From assembly GCA_001596155.1 (NCBI GenBank), contig CP014771.1:5084001-5148000 (forward strand): DNA of 64,000 bases, in the 5' to 3' direction. Both the position numbers and the translations under genes were made by a program. The stretch is from Hymenobacter psoromatis (lineage in GTDB: Bacteria > Bacteroidota > Bacteroidia > Cytophagales > Hymenobacteraceae). This document shows, one piece after another, positions 7,885 to 18,256 of the stretch. Within the stretch, counting starts at the first letter, position 1, and every line of letters starts with the position of its first letter. A model generated the notes under the pieces. It was not told where the DNA came from. It saw only the letters and a list, made by a program, of their open reading frames with translations, and made no database searches.

Positions 7885-10800
7885 ATGCCGGTACTCCTAC
7901 CGCTTTTGCCGACTAGTCGGCGCCTCGCTGGTGCGCTCTTTTTGGCTACTCTGGGCCTCAGCCCAATCTACGCTGCCTTCGCTGCGCCGGGGCTTGCTGC
8001 CTCAGCAACTACCTTCGCAACGATTGCCTTGCCTGGTGGTCTGCCCGCTGCCCTACCCCCCGCTGGCCGGTCGGTGCCGGTCGTAGCCGATGGCACCATC
8101 GGCGGCCGGATAGTGGATAACAAGGGCCAGGGCCTGCCGGGCGTGACGGTCATTGTAGAGGGCACGACCCTAGGTGGCAGCACCAACGCCGATGGTACTT
8201 TTTCCATTCAGCGGGTGCCGGCTGGGCCGCACACGCTGGTCATCTCCTTTGTGGGTTACACCACCGAGCGCCGCCAGATAACGAGCGTGGCCGGGCAGGA
8301 CGCGACGCTGAACGTGCAGCTGGCCGAAAACGCCACCGCCCTTAACGAAGCGGTGGTAGTGGGCTACGGCACCACCCGCCGCCAGGATGTGACTGGCTCG
8401 GTAACTACTGTGACCGCCAAGGACTTCGTGCAGGGCCAGGTTACTTCTGCCGACCAGCTCATTCAGGGCAAAGTGGCGGGGGTGCAGATAACGACCGGAG
8501 GCGGTGACCCTGGGGCGCTCAGCACTATTCGCATTCGGGGCGGCTCGTCGCTGAACGCCAGCAACGACCCGCTCATCGTTATCGACGGCGTGCCGGTTGA
8601 TAACCAGGGAATTAGTGGCGCGGGCAACCCGCTGTCGCTGGTCAACCCCAATGATATTGAGAGCTTTACGGTGCTCAAGGATGCGTCGGCCACGGCCATT
8701 TACGGCTCACGGGCGTCGAACGGCGTCATCATTATTACCACCAAGAAAGGGGTGGCTGGCGAGAAGATGCGCGTGAACGTCAGCTCGCAGGTGTCGCGGG
8801 CTAACAATTATGGCAAAGTGAGCGTGCTGAGCGCCGATGCCTACCGCACGCTGATGACTCAGGCCATCGCGGCCGGTACTATTCCGGCCGGCAACGCGGC
8901 CTACCTGGGCACGGCCAATACCGACTGGCAGGACGCCATTTACCAAACGGCCTGGACCACGGACAATAACGTGAGCCTTACGGGTAGTGCCAAGAACATG
9001 CCCTACCGGGTTTCAGTTGGCTACCTCAACCAGCAGGGTACGTTGCGCACCGGCGACCTGCGCCGCAATTCAGTTTCGGTTGGCTTGTCGCCCAGCTTGT
9101 GGGATAACCACCTGCGTATCAACATCAACGTAAAAGGCACCTGGACCGATAACCGCTTCGCCGACCAGGGTGCTATTGGCGGCGCGGTGCGCTTCAACCC
9201 CACGCAGCCCATTTACAGCGGCAACAGCAAGTTCAACGGCTACTTTGAGTGGCTTGACCCGGCCAACGGCACCAATCCCTACCCCCTCACCGACCGCAAC
9301 CCGGTGGCTTTGCTCAACGACAAGCGCGACCGCAGCACGGTGAAGCGCAGCATCGGCAACATCCAGCTGGACTACAAGCTGCACTTTCTGCCCGACCTGC
9401 ACGCCAACGTTAACTTGGGCTACGACGTGTCGCGCAGCGCGGGCACGGTCTCGATTCCGGCCACGTCGTCGATTGCGTACAACATTCAGGGTCAGGATAA
9501 CCAGTATCGGCAGGAGAAGGACAACAAGCTGCTTGAAACCTACTTCAACTATACCAAGCAGATAGGCGACCACCACTTGGAGGCGCTGGCCGGTTATTCG
9601 TACCAGGATTTCTTCACTTACAGCCCGTTCTACTTCCCGCTTACGGCCGCCGACACCCGGCTTGACCCCACCGCCCCAGCCCAAAATCCGTATAAAACTC
9701 AATATACGCTGTTGTCTTTCTATGGCCGCCTGAACTACAATTTCAAGCAGCGCTACCTGTTCACGGGCACTTTCCGGCGCGATGCCTCGTCGCACTTCAG
9801 CCCTTCTAACCGCTGGGGCAACTTCCCGGCGGCCTCGGTGGCCTGGCGCATCAACCAGGAGGCCTTTTTGGCTGACTCGCGCACCGTGTCGGAGTTGAAG
9901 CTGCGAGCCAGCTATGGCATTACGGGTCAGCAGGACATCACCGGCGTGGCCGGCGACTATCCCTACTTGGCTAAGTATGGCATCGGGTCGGGTCAGGTGC
10001 GCCAGATTTTTGGCAAGGACACGGTGTACACCTACCGGCCGGCCGCCTACGACCAGAACCTGAAGTGGGAACAGACCACGACCTACGACGTGGGTCTGGA
10101 CTACGGCTTCTTTCAGAATCGCCTTACCGGCACCATCGACGTGTACCTGCGCAAGACGGATGACCTACTGGCCGTTATTCCGGTGCCGGCGGGTAGCAAC
10201 TTGTCCAACACGCTGCTGACTAACATCGGCAGCCTCGAAAACAAGGGGGTAGAGTTTGCCTTGAACTACAACCTAGTGCAGAGCGAGCGCCTGAACTGGT
10301 CGGTGAATTTCAACGCGACCATGAACCGCAGCAAGATTACCAAGCTCACGCAGGTGCAGGACCCTACCTACCTGGGCACGCCCACCGGCGACTTGGGTAA
10401 CTTCCAGTTCGCGCAGATAAACGCGGTGGGCTATGCGCCCAACACCTTCTTCCTGTACCAGCAGAAGTATGAGAATGGCAAGCCGCTGCAAGGTCCCACG
10501 GCTAGCCCTACCCCCGCCCAGTATGTGGACCAGAACGGCGACGGCATTATCAACGAGCGCGACAAGGTGTATGGCAAGAACCCCGCGCCCAAAGCCATCC
10601 TGGGCTTCAGCTCCAACCTAAGCTACGGCCACGTTAGCATGGCCTTCACGGTGCGTTCCAATATCGGTAACTACGTGTACAACAACGTGAACGCGGGCCA
10701 GGGTAACTACTACGGCCTGAATACGGGCCTGCAATACTCGGCCAACGTAGTGCCCAACATCTACTCTACCGGCTTCAAGACCGGCCAGCCCTATAGCGAC

Positions 10801-11028
10801 TACTATTTGGAGAATGCCTCCTTCGTACGCCTGCAAAACGTGACCATCGGCTACGATTTTGGCAGCCTGTTGCGGCAGGGCACCAACGCGCGTCTCACGC
10901 TGGCTGGCCAAAACCTGCTGGTGTTGACCAAGTACTCGGGCCTCGACCCCGAGCGCGCCTTCGGCATCGACAGCAATTTTTACCCCTTGCCCCGCACGAT
11001 TACGCTGGGCCTCAACGTTGGCTTTTAA
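7885..11028 (+). CDS. SusC/RagA-type TonB-dependent outer-membrane transporter
   Basis: 1047 residues, normal for the family. The N-terminal signal region (RRLAGALFLATLGLSPIYA) is followed by a CarboxypepD_reg-like domain (GGRIVDNKGQGLPGVTVIVE, then ISFVGYTTERR, about 72-150). Next come the SusC plug (VVVGYGTTRRQDVTGSV, TIRIRGGSSLNASNDPLIVI, KDASATAIYGSRASNGVI) and a long beta-barrel ending in an aromatic residue (LGLNVGF), as expected for BAM insertion. It imports oligosaccharides across the outer membrane with its SusD partner, encoded 22 bp downstream. The amylases that follow point to starch or maltodextrin as the substrate. Confidence 0.95.
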   Translation: MPVLLPLLPTSRRLAGALFLATLGLSPIYAAFAAPGLAASATTFATIALPGGLPAALPPAGRSVPVVADGTIGGRIVDNKGQGLPGVTVIVEGTTLGGSTNADGTFSIQRVPAGPHTLVISFVGYTTERRQITSVAGQDATLNVQLAENATALNEAVVVGYGTTRRQDVTGSVTTVTAKDFVQGQVTSADQLIQGKVAGVQITTGGGDPGALSTIRIRGGSSLNASNDPLIVIDGVPVDNQGISGAGNPLSLVNPNDIESFTVLKDASATAIYGSRASNGVIIITTKKGVAGEKMRVNVSSQVSRANNYGKVSVLSADAYRTLMTQAIAAGTIPAGNAAYLGTANTDWQDAIYQTAWTTDNNVSLTGSAKNMPYRVSVGYLNQQGTLRTGDLRRNSVSVGLSPSLWDNHLRININVKGTWTDNRFADQGAIGGAVRFNPTQPIYSGNSKFNGYFEWLDPANGTNPYPLTDRNPVALLNDKRDRSTVKRSIGNIQLDYKLHFLPDLHANVNLGYDVSRSAGTVSIPATSSIAYNIQGQDNQYRQEKDNKLLETYFNYTKQIGDHHLEALAGYSYQDFFTYSPFYFPLTAADTRLDPTAPAQNPYKTQYTLLSFYGRLNYNFKQRYLFTGTFRRDASSHFSPSNRWGNFPAASVAWRINQEAFLADSRTVSELKLRASYGITGQQDITGVAGDYPYLAKYGIGSGQVRQIFGKDTVYTYRPAAYDQNLKWEQTTTYDVGLDYGFFQNRLTGTIDVYLRKTDDLLAVIPVPAGSNLSNTLLTNIGSLENKGVEFALNYNLVQSERLNWSVNFNATMNRSKITKLTQVQDPTYLGTPTGDLGNFQFAQINAVGYAPNTFFLYQQKYENGKPLQGPTASPTPAQYVDQNGDGIINERDKVYGKNPAPKAILGFSSNLSYGHVSMAFTVRSNIGNYVYNNVNAGQGNYYGLNTGLQYSANVVPNIYSTGFKTGQPYSDYYLENASFVRLQNVTIGYDFGSLLRQGTNARLTLAGQNLLVLTKYSGLDPERAFGIDSNFYPLPRTITLGLNVGF

Positions 11029-11049
11029 TCACCTCTTCGCTACTTCTAT

Positions 11050-12687
11050 ATGAATTCCCACTCCCTATTTCGCCGCGGTGGTCTGAAGCTGGCCGCCGCC
11101 ACGCTGCTGCTCACCGGCGGCCTGTCGGCCTGTACCAAAGACCTCGACCGTTCGCCTTTTTATGACCTCAACACCGAATCGGTGTACAGCGACCCGGCCA
11201 ACTATGTTAAAGTCTTGGCCAAGCTCTACGCGGGCTTCAACCTGAGTGGCCAGGGCACCACGGGCTCGCCTGATGTGTTTGCCGGCGCGGGCAAGGACGA
11301 GGGCGAAACCTCCTACTTGCGTGCCTACTGGTATTTGCAGGAACTGACCACCGACGAGGCCGTGGTGGCCTGGAACAGCGGCCCGCTGCAAGAGCTGAAC
11401 ACGGGCACCTGGTCGTCGAGCAACGACTTGATTAACAACAACTACACGCGTATTTTTTACGAAGTGGCGGCCTGCAATGAGTTTATCCGCGAAACGACCG
11501 ACGACAAGCTGAGCAGCCGCAACATCACGGGGGCCGATGCCGACGCCGCCCACCTCGATCGCGCCGAAGCCCGCTTTCTGCGCGCCCTGGCCTACTACCA
11601 CGCCCTGGACATGTATGCCAACGTGCCCTTCGTGACCGAGGCCGACGCGCCCAGCAAGGCCCTGCCCAAGCAAACAACCCGCGCCGCGCTCTTCACCTAC
11701 ATCGAGAGCGAGCTGAAAGCCATTGAGCCGCTGCTGAAAGCCGCCCGCCAGGGTCCCTACGGCCGCGCCGACCAGGGCGCCGCCCAAACGCTGCTGGCCA
11801 AGCTCTACCTGAACGCAGAAGTGTACACGGGCACCGCCCGCTATACCGACTGCCTCACCTACTGCAACAAAATTCTGGGCGAAGGCTACAAGCTGGCCCC
11901 TGAGTACCGGCTCTTGTTTTTGGCCGATAACAACGTGACGGCAGCCTCGGAAATTATCTTTCCCATTGAAAGCGATGGGCTGGTATCGCAGTGCTACGGC
12001 GGCACTACCTACCTGGTACACGCCGCTATCGGCGGCAGTATGGTAGGGAGCAACTACGGCGTCAGCAGCGGCTGGGCCGGCAACCGCACCCGCAAAAACC
12101 TGCCGCTGCTGTTCCCTGCCCCCGCCACTGGCACCGATAGCCGGGCCATGTTCTTTCAGCCGGGACAAAGTCTGGAAATCAGCGATTTGACCCAATTTAA
12201 CCAGGGCTACGGCGTGACCAAGTGGAAGAACGTGACCTCGACCGGCGCGGCGGGGCACGACCCCACCGGCACATTCGTGGACACTGACTTCCCGCTGTTC
12301 CGACTCGCCGACGTGTACCTGATGTACGCCGAGTCTGTGTTGCGCGGCGGCGCGGGCGGCACCCAGACCCAGGCCCTAGCCTACGTGAACGCCCTGCGCG
12401 ACCGCGCCTACAACAACCCCGCCGGTGGCACCAACGGCCACATCACGGCCGCCGACCTCACCAGCCCCGACTTCATCCTGGCAGAGCGGGGCCGCGAGAT
12501 GTACTGGGAAGGCACCCGCCGCACCGACCTCGTGCGCTTCGGCCACTTCACCAACGCTACCTACCTCTGGCCCTGGAAAGGGGGGGTAGCGGCCGGCAAG
12601 GCCGTGGCCGACACGCGTAACATCTACCCGCTGCCTTCGACCGATGTGGTGGCTAATCCCACGTTAATACAAAACCCTGGTTATTAG
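11050..12687 (+). CDS. SusD/RagB-type nutrient-binding lipoprotein
   Basis: 545 residues. The lipoprotein signal has LSAC at about residue 28. The SusD fold is supported by ATVESVYSDP-like N-terminal helices, the TPR region with RAEARFLRALAYYHALDMYANVPFVTE (about 172-198), and the C-terminal RLADVYLMYAESVLRGG, ILAERGREMYWEGTRRTDLVRFG and NIYPLPSTDVVANPTLIQNPGY blocks typical of RagB/SusD. It caps the SusC barrel on the cell surface and binds the glycan. It is in tandem with susC and surely shares its transcript. Confidence 0.95.
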   Translation: MNSHSLFRRGGLKLAAATLLLTGGLSACTKDLDRSPFYDLNTESVYSDPANYVKVLAKLYAGFNLSGQGTTGSPDVFAGAGKDEGETSYLRAYWYLQELTTDEAVVAWNSGPLQELNTGTWSSSNDLINNNYTRIFYEVAACNEFIRETTDDKLSSRNITGADADAAHLDRAEARFLRALAYYHALDMYANVPFVTEADAPSKALPKQTTRAALFTYIESELKAIEPLLKAARQGPYGRADQGAAQTLLAKLYLNAEVYTGTARYTDCLTYCNKILGEGYKLAPEYRLLFLADNNVTAASEIIFPIESDGLVSQCYGGTTYLVHAAIGGSMVGSNYGVSSGWAGNRTRKNLPLLFPAPATGTDSRAMFFQPGQSLEISDLTQFNQGYGVTKWKNVTSTGAAGHDPTGTFVDTDFPLFRLADVYLMYAESVLRGGAGGTQTQALAYVNALRDRAYNNPAGGTNGHITAADLTSPDFILAERGREMYWEGTRRTDLVRFGHFTNATYLWPWKGGVAAGKAVADTRNIYPLPSTDVVANPTLIQNPGY

Positions 12688-12713
12688 ATTTTTGCGTAGC
12701 GCTAATGCTAGCC

Positions 12714-12841
12714 CGAACCTTGGTGCCTGGTGCGAAAAAACGGAGAAAGCGGGTGGGGAAAACCGCGCGGTTGGGGACTGCCGCGCGGCACCAGTGAACC
12801 CGGCTTTTCGGTAAATCCAGGCACCAAACAGGGTTCGGTGG
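12714..12841. repeat. Imperfect palindrome in the 500-bp gap after susD
   Basis: The outer arms GAACCTTGGTGCCTGG and CCAGGCACCAAACAGGGTTC flank an inner hairpin CCGCGCGG...CCGCGCGG (about 12771-12790). The rest of the gap, 12842-13187, shows no convincing gene; short open frames there have no recognisable features. Confidence 0.65.
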
Positions 12842-13187
12842 GACACTTCCTCGCAGTTTCGTGCCTTTGTGCTTTACTTACTTCTGCCCGAAAGTTCTCG
12901 CCTCGGCCGTTGCTGTTTTTAGCGCCCACAGGTTACGCTCGACGTTTCTAGCAAGGCTATCGGAATTGGCTCCTTGGCTGGCGGGGGGCAGTCGCCCGGC
13001 GCGGTCACTACCTCTCACGCCCTTGGCACCGGAGCGTAGCCAAGTACCTGGTGCAAGCGTAGGTGAGCGATAAAATCACCGCCTGCCGCCTGGCCATCAC
13101 TCGTTGAGCTCCCTACCCCCCCTTCTGGCTCTGGAAGGGGGTAGGCAGCCCGGCATCCTACTGGGCGCGTTGCCCGACTTCTTCTTC

Positions 13188-14567
13188 ATGAAAAAATCAA
13201 TTCTGCTGCCGTTGCTGGCGTTGCTGGGCGGCTCCCTGCCGGGGCGTGGCCAGTCCGCCTACCACGACCCCGCCCAGTACGGCCGGCCCTTCGCCGGCGT
13301 GCCCGCGAGCCAGAACGCGACCATCTACCAGGTCAACATGCGGGGCTTCAGCCAGGCGGGCAACTTTGCCGGCGTGCTGCCCCGGCTCGATTCCATCAAG
13401 GCGCTGGGCGTGAACGTGGTGTATCTGATGCCGATTTATCCCATTGGCAAGGTGCGGGCCGTCGATTCGCCCTTCGCGGTGCAAAACTACACGGCCGTGA
13501 ATCCCGAGTTTGGCACCCTCGCCGACCTGCGCACGCTCGTAGACGCTATCCACGCCCGCGGCATGAGCGTGATGCTCGACTGGGTGGGCAACCACACCAG
13601 CTGGGACCATGCCTGGTTGAAAGAACATCCCGATTGGTACGTACATGATGCTAAAGGCCAGGTAATGAACCCAATACCTGACTGGAAGGATATCGCGCAG
13701 CTCAACTTCCAGAACCCGCAGCTGCGCACGGCCATGACCAACGCGCTGCGCTACTGGGTGTTCGCGGCTAATATCGACGGCTACCGCTTTGACTACGCTG
13801 ACGGGCCTACCCAGGCGTTTTTCACCGAGGCGCTGGCCAACCTGCGGTCCATCAAAGGGCATAAGCTGCTGTTTCTGGCCGAGGGCGATAAGAAGAAATA
13901 TTTCTTCCAAACGGGTTTTCAGCTCGACTACGATTTTCCGTTTATTCAGGTGATGCGGCGCGAGATTCTGGCTAAGGGTAAGAGCGCCAAGCTCCTCGAC
14001 TCGCTCAATGCCGTGGAGTACCGGGGCGCGCCGCCCACGGCCCGCATGGTGCGCTACACCTCCAACCACGACATCAACAGCTCGGAAGGCCCGCCGCAGG
14101 AGATGTTTCAGGGCGAGCGCGGGGCGATGGCCACTTTCGTAGTGGCCGCCTACATGAAGGCCGTGCCCATGATTTATAACGGCCAGGAAATAGGCTACGC
14201 CCAACGCGTGCCCTTCATGGGGCCGCGCAAACCCATCGATTGGGCACCCAACCCGGCCGTGACCCGCGAATACAAGCAGCTGCTACGTTTCCGCAACGGC
14301 AGCGAGGCCCTGCGCAATGGCCAGCTCGCCAGCTACAGCACCGACGACGTGTGCGCTTTTACTAAAACCCTGGGTGCCGAGCAGGTGCTGGTGCTGGCCA
14401 ACCTGCGCAACGCTCCCATGACCTACTCGCTGCCCGCCGCCCTGGGCCGCACCACCTGGCAAAACGCCTTTGCCGGGCCGGTGCCCGCGCCGGGCAGCGC
14501 CCTCACTTTGCAGCCGTATCAGTATGTGGTTTTACGAAATCAGTCTGGCAACGCCAGCCGCCGGTAG
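13188..14567 (+). CDS. GH13 alpha-amylase family glycosidase, secreted
   Basis: 459 residues with a Sec signal peptide (MKKSILLPLLALLGGSLPG). The four GH13 regions are visible: region I DWVGNHTS (about 140-147), region II DGYRFDYAD with the Asp nucleophile (about 198), region III FLAEGD with the Glu acid/base (about 230), and region IV TSNHDINS with the transition-state Asp (about 293). It should cleave alpha-1,4-glucans in the periplasm. I chose the ATG at 13188 because the signal peptide starts there. A close paralogue, also GH13, lies at 16767, and a GH97 gene lies between them. Confidence 0.92.
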   Translation: MKKSILLPLLALLGGSLPGRGQSAYHDPAQYGRPFAGVPASQNATIYQVNMRGFSQAGNFAGVLPRLDSIKALGVNVVYLMPIYPIGKVRAVDSPFAVQNYTAVNPEFGTLADLRTLVDAIHARGMSVMLDWVGNHTSWDHAWLKEHPDWYVHDAKGQVMNPIPDWKDIAQLNFQNPQLRTAMTNALRYWVFAANIDGYRFDYADGPTQAFFTEALANLRSIKGHKLLFLAEGDKKKYFFQTGFQLDYDFPFIQVMRREILAKGKSAKLLDSLNAVEYRGAPPTARMVRYTSNHDINSSEGPPQEMFQGERGAMATFVVAAYMKAVPMIYNGQEIGYAQRVPFMGPRKPIDWAPNPAVTREYKQLLRFRNGSEALRNGQLASYSTDDVCAFTKTLGAEQVLVLANLRNAPMTYSLPAALGRTTWQNAFAGPVPAPGSALTLQPYQYVVLRNQSGNASRR

Positions 14568-14612
14568 GGGGGTAGGGCCGGGCGTACTTTCGTAAAAAAT
14601 GCCGCGTAACTC

Positions 14613-16721
14613 ATGAAAAAACAGTTGTTCTTTTTGCTGCTGATGGCCGGCTTTTCGGCCACCGCGCAAACGCCTACCCCCCTCACGGCCAGTTTTGGCA
14701 AGGTCAAGCTAACGTTTTCGCTGGCGGCCGGCCAGCCCACTTACGCCGTCACCTACGGCGCAAAGCCGGTGGTGAATGCCTCGCGGCTGGGCATTGCTTT
14801 TCAGGGCGGCCAGGGCTTTGAGGGGCCGCTGAAGCTGCTGGGCAGCGAAGTGAAGGACGTGGACGAAACCTGGCAGCCGGTGTGGGGCGAGGTCAAAAAT
14901 ATCCGCAACCACTACCAACAGCTCACGGTGCACCTGCGCCAGCCGGCCGCGCCCGGCCGCCGGCTCGACGTGGTGTTTCGGGTGTTTGCCGATGGGGTAG
15001 GGTTTCGCTACGAGTTTCCGCGCCAGCTGGCGTTGGGCAATTTCGTGGTGAGCGACGAGCTGACCGAGTTTGCCCTGCCCGCCGACCACCAGGCATTCTG
15101 GATTCCCGGCGACTACGACACCAACGAGTATCTCTACACGCATTCGCGCCTGAGCGCCGTCGATAACGCGGCCCAGGTGAAGGCTTCGACGATGATTGCC
15201 GTGCGCGACGCGCCTGACCCGCAGGCCGTGGCTACGCCCCTGATGCTGAAGGCCGACGACGGGCTATACGTTAACATCCACGAGGCGGCGCAGGTCAATT
15301 ACCCGGCCATGCAGCTGCACGTTGATAGAGTCAGCCACTGCCTCACGGCCCGGCTGGTGCCCAACGCGGTGGGTAGTAAGGCGTTTCTGCAAGCGCCGGG
15401 CCGCACGCCCTGGCGCACGATTATCGTGAGCGACAAGGCTCCCGATATTCTGGCTTCCAAGCTGATTCTCAACCTCAACGAGCCTGGCAAGCTGGCCGCT
15501 ACTGACTGGATAAAGCCCATGAAATTCGTGGGGGTGTGGTGGGAGATGCAGACCGGCCGCACCGACTGGAAATACGCCGCCAGCGCCGACACGCTCAATG
15601 CCCAGGGCCAACTCATCCCGACCGGCCGCCACGGTGCCAACACTGCCAATGTGAAGCGCTACATCGACTTCGCGGCCGCGCACCACATTCCGGGCGTACT
15701 CGTGGAGGGCTGGAACGTGGGCTGGGAAGACTGGTTCGGTAACTGGAAGGAGCAGGTGTTTGACTTTGTGACGCCCTACCCCGACTTTAAGGTGCAGGAA
15801 ATCAGCGACTATGCGAAGTCGAAAGGCGTGCAGATGATTATGCACAACGAGACGTCGGGCTCGGCCACCAGCTATGAGCAGCACTTCGACACGGCTTATC
15901 AGTTTATGAATAAATACGGCTACCCGTCGGTGAAAACCGGCTACGTGGGCCGCATCATTCCCAGGGGCGAGCACCACGACGGCCAGTGGATGAGCAACCA
16001 CTTCGTGCGGGTGGCCGAGATGGCGGCCCGGCACCACGTCACGGTTGACATGCACGAGGCCGTGCGGCCCACCGGCCTGCACCGCACCTACCCCAACTGG
16101 CTGTCGGGCGAGGCGGGCCGCGGCAACGAGTACAACGCCTTTAGCATTGGCAGCCCGCCCGAGCACGAGACGATTATGCCCTTCACGCGCCTAGTGGGCG
16201 GGCCAATGGACTACACGCCAGGCATCTTCAAGCTGCAAAACTTCGAGCCCACCGGCAAGCACAGCGTGCGCACCACGCTGGCCAAGCAGCTGGCCCTGTA
16301 CGTGACCATGTATTCGCCGCTGCAAATGGCCGCCGACTTGCCCGAAAACTACGACGCGCACCCCGACGCTTTTCGGTTTATCGAAGACGTGCCCGTGGAC
16401 TGGGACGACACCCGCATCCTGGCCGCCGAGCCCGGCGATTATATCACCACCGTGCGCAAGGCCAAGGGCAAGGACGAGTGGTACTTAGGGAGCATTACCG
16501 ACGAAAATGCCCGTACGCAGCCCGTTAAGCTGGACTTTTTAACCCCCGGCCAGCGTTACGAAGCCACTATCTACGCTGACGCCAAAGACGCCGACTGGCA
16601 GAAAAACCCCGCCGCCTACCAGATTACCCGGCAGGTAGTTACCAGCAAATCAACGCTTACGCTGCGGCTCGCGCCGGGCGGCGGCGCGGCCATCAGCTTC
16701 AAACCCGTGTCGGCTAAGTAA
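14613..16721 (+). CDS. GH97 alpha-glucosidase (SusB family)
   Basis: 702 residues with a signal peptide (MKKQLFFLLLMAGFSATAQ). N-terminal beta-sandwich (about 25-280), catalytic TIM barrel (about 285-575) and a C-terminal beta domain match GH97. Conserved blocks are MKFVGVWWEMQ, VLVEGWNVGWEDW (about 365-378), MIMHNETSG with a catalytic-region Glu (about 411), VDMHEAVRPTGLHRTYPN and LSGEAGRGNEYN with Glu candidates (about 485-510). SusB-type enzymes release glucose from maltooligosaccharides in the periplasm with Ca2+. Its place between two amylases makes a standard sus-like degradation set. Confidence 0.93.
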   Translation: MKKQLFFLLLMAGFSATAQTPTPLTASFGKVKLTFSLAAGQPTYAVTYGAKPVVNASRLGIAFQGGQGFEGPLKLLGSEVKDVDETWQPVWGEVKNIRNHYQQLTVHLRQPAAPGRRLDVVFRVFADGVGFRYEFPRQLALGNFVVSDELTEFALPADHQAFWIPGDYDTNEYLYTHSRLSAVDNAAQVKASTMIAVRDAPDPQAVATPLMLKADDGLYVNIHEAAQVNYPAMQLHVDRVSHCLTARLVPNAVGSKAFLQAPGRTPWRTIIVSDKAPDILASKLILNLNEPGKLAATDWIKPMKFVGVWWEMQTGRTDWKYAASADTLNAQGQLIPTGRHGANTANVKRYIDFAAAHHIPGVLVEGWNVGWEDWFGNWKEQVFDFVTPYPDFKVQEISDYAKSKGVQMIMHNETSGSATSYEQHFDTAYQFMNKYGYPSVKTGYVGRIIPRGEHHDGQWMSNHFVRVAEMAARHHVTVDMHEAVRPTGLHRTYPNWLSGEAGRGNEYNAFSIGSPPEHETIMPFTRLVGGPMDYTPGIFKLQNFEPTGKHSVRTTLAKQLALYVTMYSPLQMAADLPENYDAHPDAFRFIEDVPVDWDDTRILAAEPGDYITTVRKAKGKDEWYLGSITDENARTQPVKLDFLTPGQRYEATIYADAKDADWQKNPAAYQITRQVVTSKSTLTLRLAPGGGAAISFKPVSAK

Positions 16722-16766
16722 GGCCGCCGCCCTTTTTCGCCTTCCCTACCCCCACCCAGCTATCCG

Positions 16767-18176
16767 ATGTTAATTGCCGTGAATATCCTGAAAAAAACGC
16801 TGACGCTAGCGCTGGCCGCCGGCCTGCTGGCCGGCTGCAAGGCCGCTGACCCGCAGCCGCCGACCCCCGTCACGCCCCCGCCGCCCGTTACTACTACGCC
16901 CGCGCCGGCGCAGTACGGCACCCCTTTCGCCAGCGTGCCCAACCGCGAAGACGCGGTGATTTACCAGGTCAATATGCGCGCCTTTAGCCAAGGCGGCAAC
17001 TTTGCGGGCGTCACGGCGCGGCTCGATTCTATTAAAGCCGTTGGGGTGAACGTGCTGTACCTCATGCCTATCTATCCGGTGGGGGTAGTAAAATCGGTGA
17101 ACTCGCCCTACTGCGTGAAGGACTATCTGGCCGTGAACCCCGAGTTTGGAACGCTCACTGACCTGCGCGCACTGGTGGACGGCGCGCACGCCCGCGGCCT
17201 GACCGTGATGCTGGACTGGGTGGCCAACCACACCAGCTTCGACAATGCCTGGATAACGGCGCACCCCGACTGGTACCTGCGCGATGGGGCCGGCAACATC
17301 CTCCCCCCGCCCAATACTACTTACACTGACGTCGCCCAGCTCGACTTCACCAATGCCTCGATGCGCCTGGCCATGATTGCGGCCATGAAATCGTGGGTCT
17401 ATACGGCCAACGTTGATGGCTTTCGGTGCGACTACGCCGACCCGATTCCGGCCAGCTTCTGGGTGCAGGCCATCGACACTTTGCGCAACATCAGGAGCCA
17501 CAAGCTGCTGCTGCTGGCCGAAGGCACGAATAGCAGCAACTTCACGTCGGGCTTCGACTACAACTTTGGCTTTGGCTTCTACGGCGGCCTACGCAGCGTG
17601 TACGGCAGCGGCGGGGCCGCTACCACCTTCACTACCCTCAATACCAGTGAGTATGTGGGCGCGGCTACCACGCAGCAAGTGGTGCGCTACACCACCAACC
17701 ACGACGTGAACGGCTCGGACGGCACGCCGGTCATGCTGTACGGCGGCAACGCGGGGGCCATGTCGGCCTTCGTGGTGGCGTCGTGCTTCAAGGGCGTGCC
17801 TTTCGTGTATAATGGCCAGGAGGCGGGCATGACCACGCCCATTACGTTCCCCTTCACCACGGTGAAAATCAAGTGGGGCGCGCACTCCGACGTGAAGCTT
17901 GCTTACCAGCAGCTGCTTACGGCCCGCGCCGCCAGCCCGGCGCTCCAGCACGGCACGCCGGTAGCCTACAGCACGGCCGACGTGTGCGCCTTCACCAAAA
18001 CGGCGGGCACTGACCAGGCCCTGGTGCTGGTGAACGTGCGCAACGCGCCCATTACGTACACGGTGCCCCCGGCCCTGGCCAACACCACCTGGACCAACGC
18101 GCTGCAAGGCGGCGCCTACACCGTGGGCAGCCAGGTAGCCCTACCCCCCTACGGCTACGTGGTGCTGAAAAAGTAA
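16767..18176 (+). CDS. GH13 alpha-amylase, lipoprotein
   Basis: 469 residues. The lipoprotein signal has lipobox LAGC at about residue 28, followed by a Pro/Thr-rich linker (about 33-52) typical of surface-exposed Bacteroidota lipoproteins. GH13 regions: DWVANHTS, DGFRCDYAD (nucleophile Asp; Cys replaces the aromatic residue seen in the 13188 paralogue), LLAEGTNSSN and TTNHDVNGSD. The rest of the chain is clearly homologous to that at 13188-14567, with shared IYQVNMR.FSQ.GNFAGV and VNVLYLMPIYP blocks, so the pair arose by duplication. This copy may act on the cell surface (SusG-like role) while the other is periplasmic (inference). Confidence 0.92.
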   Translation: MLIAVNILKKTLTLALAAGLLAGCKAADPQPPTPVTPPPPVTTTPAPAQYGTPFASVPNREDAVIYQVNMRAFSQGGNFAGVTARLDSIKAVGVNVLYLMPIYPVGVVKSVNSPYCVKDYLAVNPEFGTLTDLRALVDGAHARGLTVMLDWVANHTSFDNAWITAHPDWYLRDGAGNILPPPNTTYTDVAQLDFTNASMRLAMIAAMKSWVYTANVDGFRCDYADPIPASFWVQAIDTLRNIRSHKLLLLAEGTNSSNFTSGFDYNFGFGFYGGLRSVYGSGGAATTFTTLNTSEYVGAATTQQVVRYTTNHDVNGSDGTPVMLYGGNAGAMSAFVVASCFKGVPFVYNGQEAGMTTPITFPFTTVKIKWGAHSDVKLAYQQLLTARAASPALQHGTPVAYSTADVCAFTKTAGTDQALVLVNVRNAPITYTVPPALANTTWTNALQGGAYTVGSQVALPPYGYVVLKK

Positions 18177-18256
18177 GTCTTAGAGCAGTTACGCGGAGGG
18201 CGACGCCGACTGCGTAACAGCCCTTACCAAGCTGCTGCCGCCCCGCCCGCAGGTGG

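Noticed and set aside
12730..13073. Short open frames between susD and the first amylase
   Set aside because: They run through the palindrome at 12714-12841 and show no protein-like features.
13104..13187. N-terminal extension of the first GH13 amylase
   Set aside because: It would put 28 residues before a clear signal peptide and is partly encoded by a CCCTACCCCCC oligomer.
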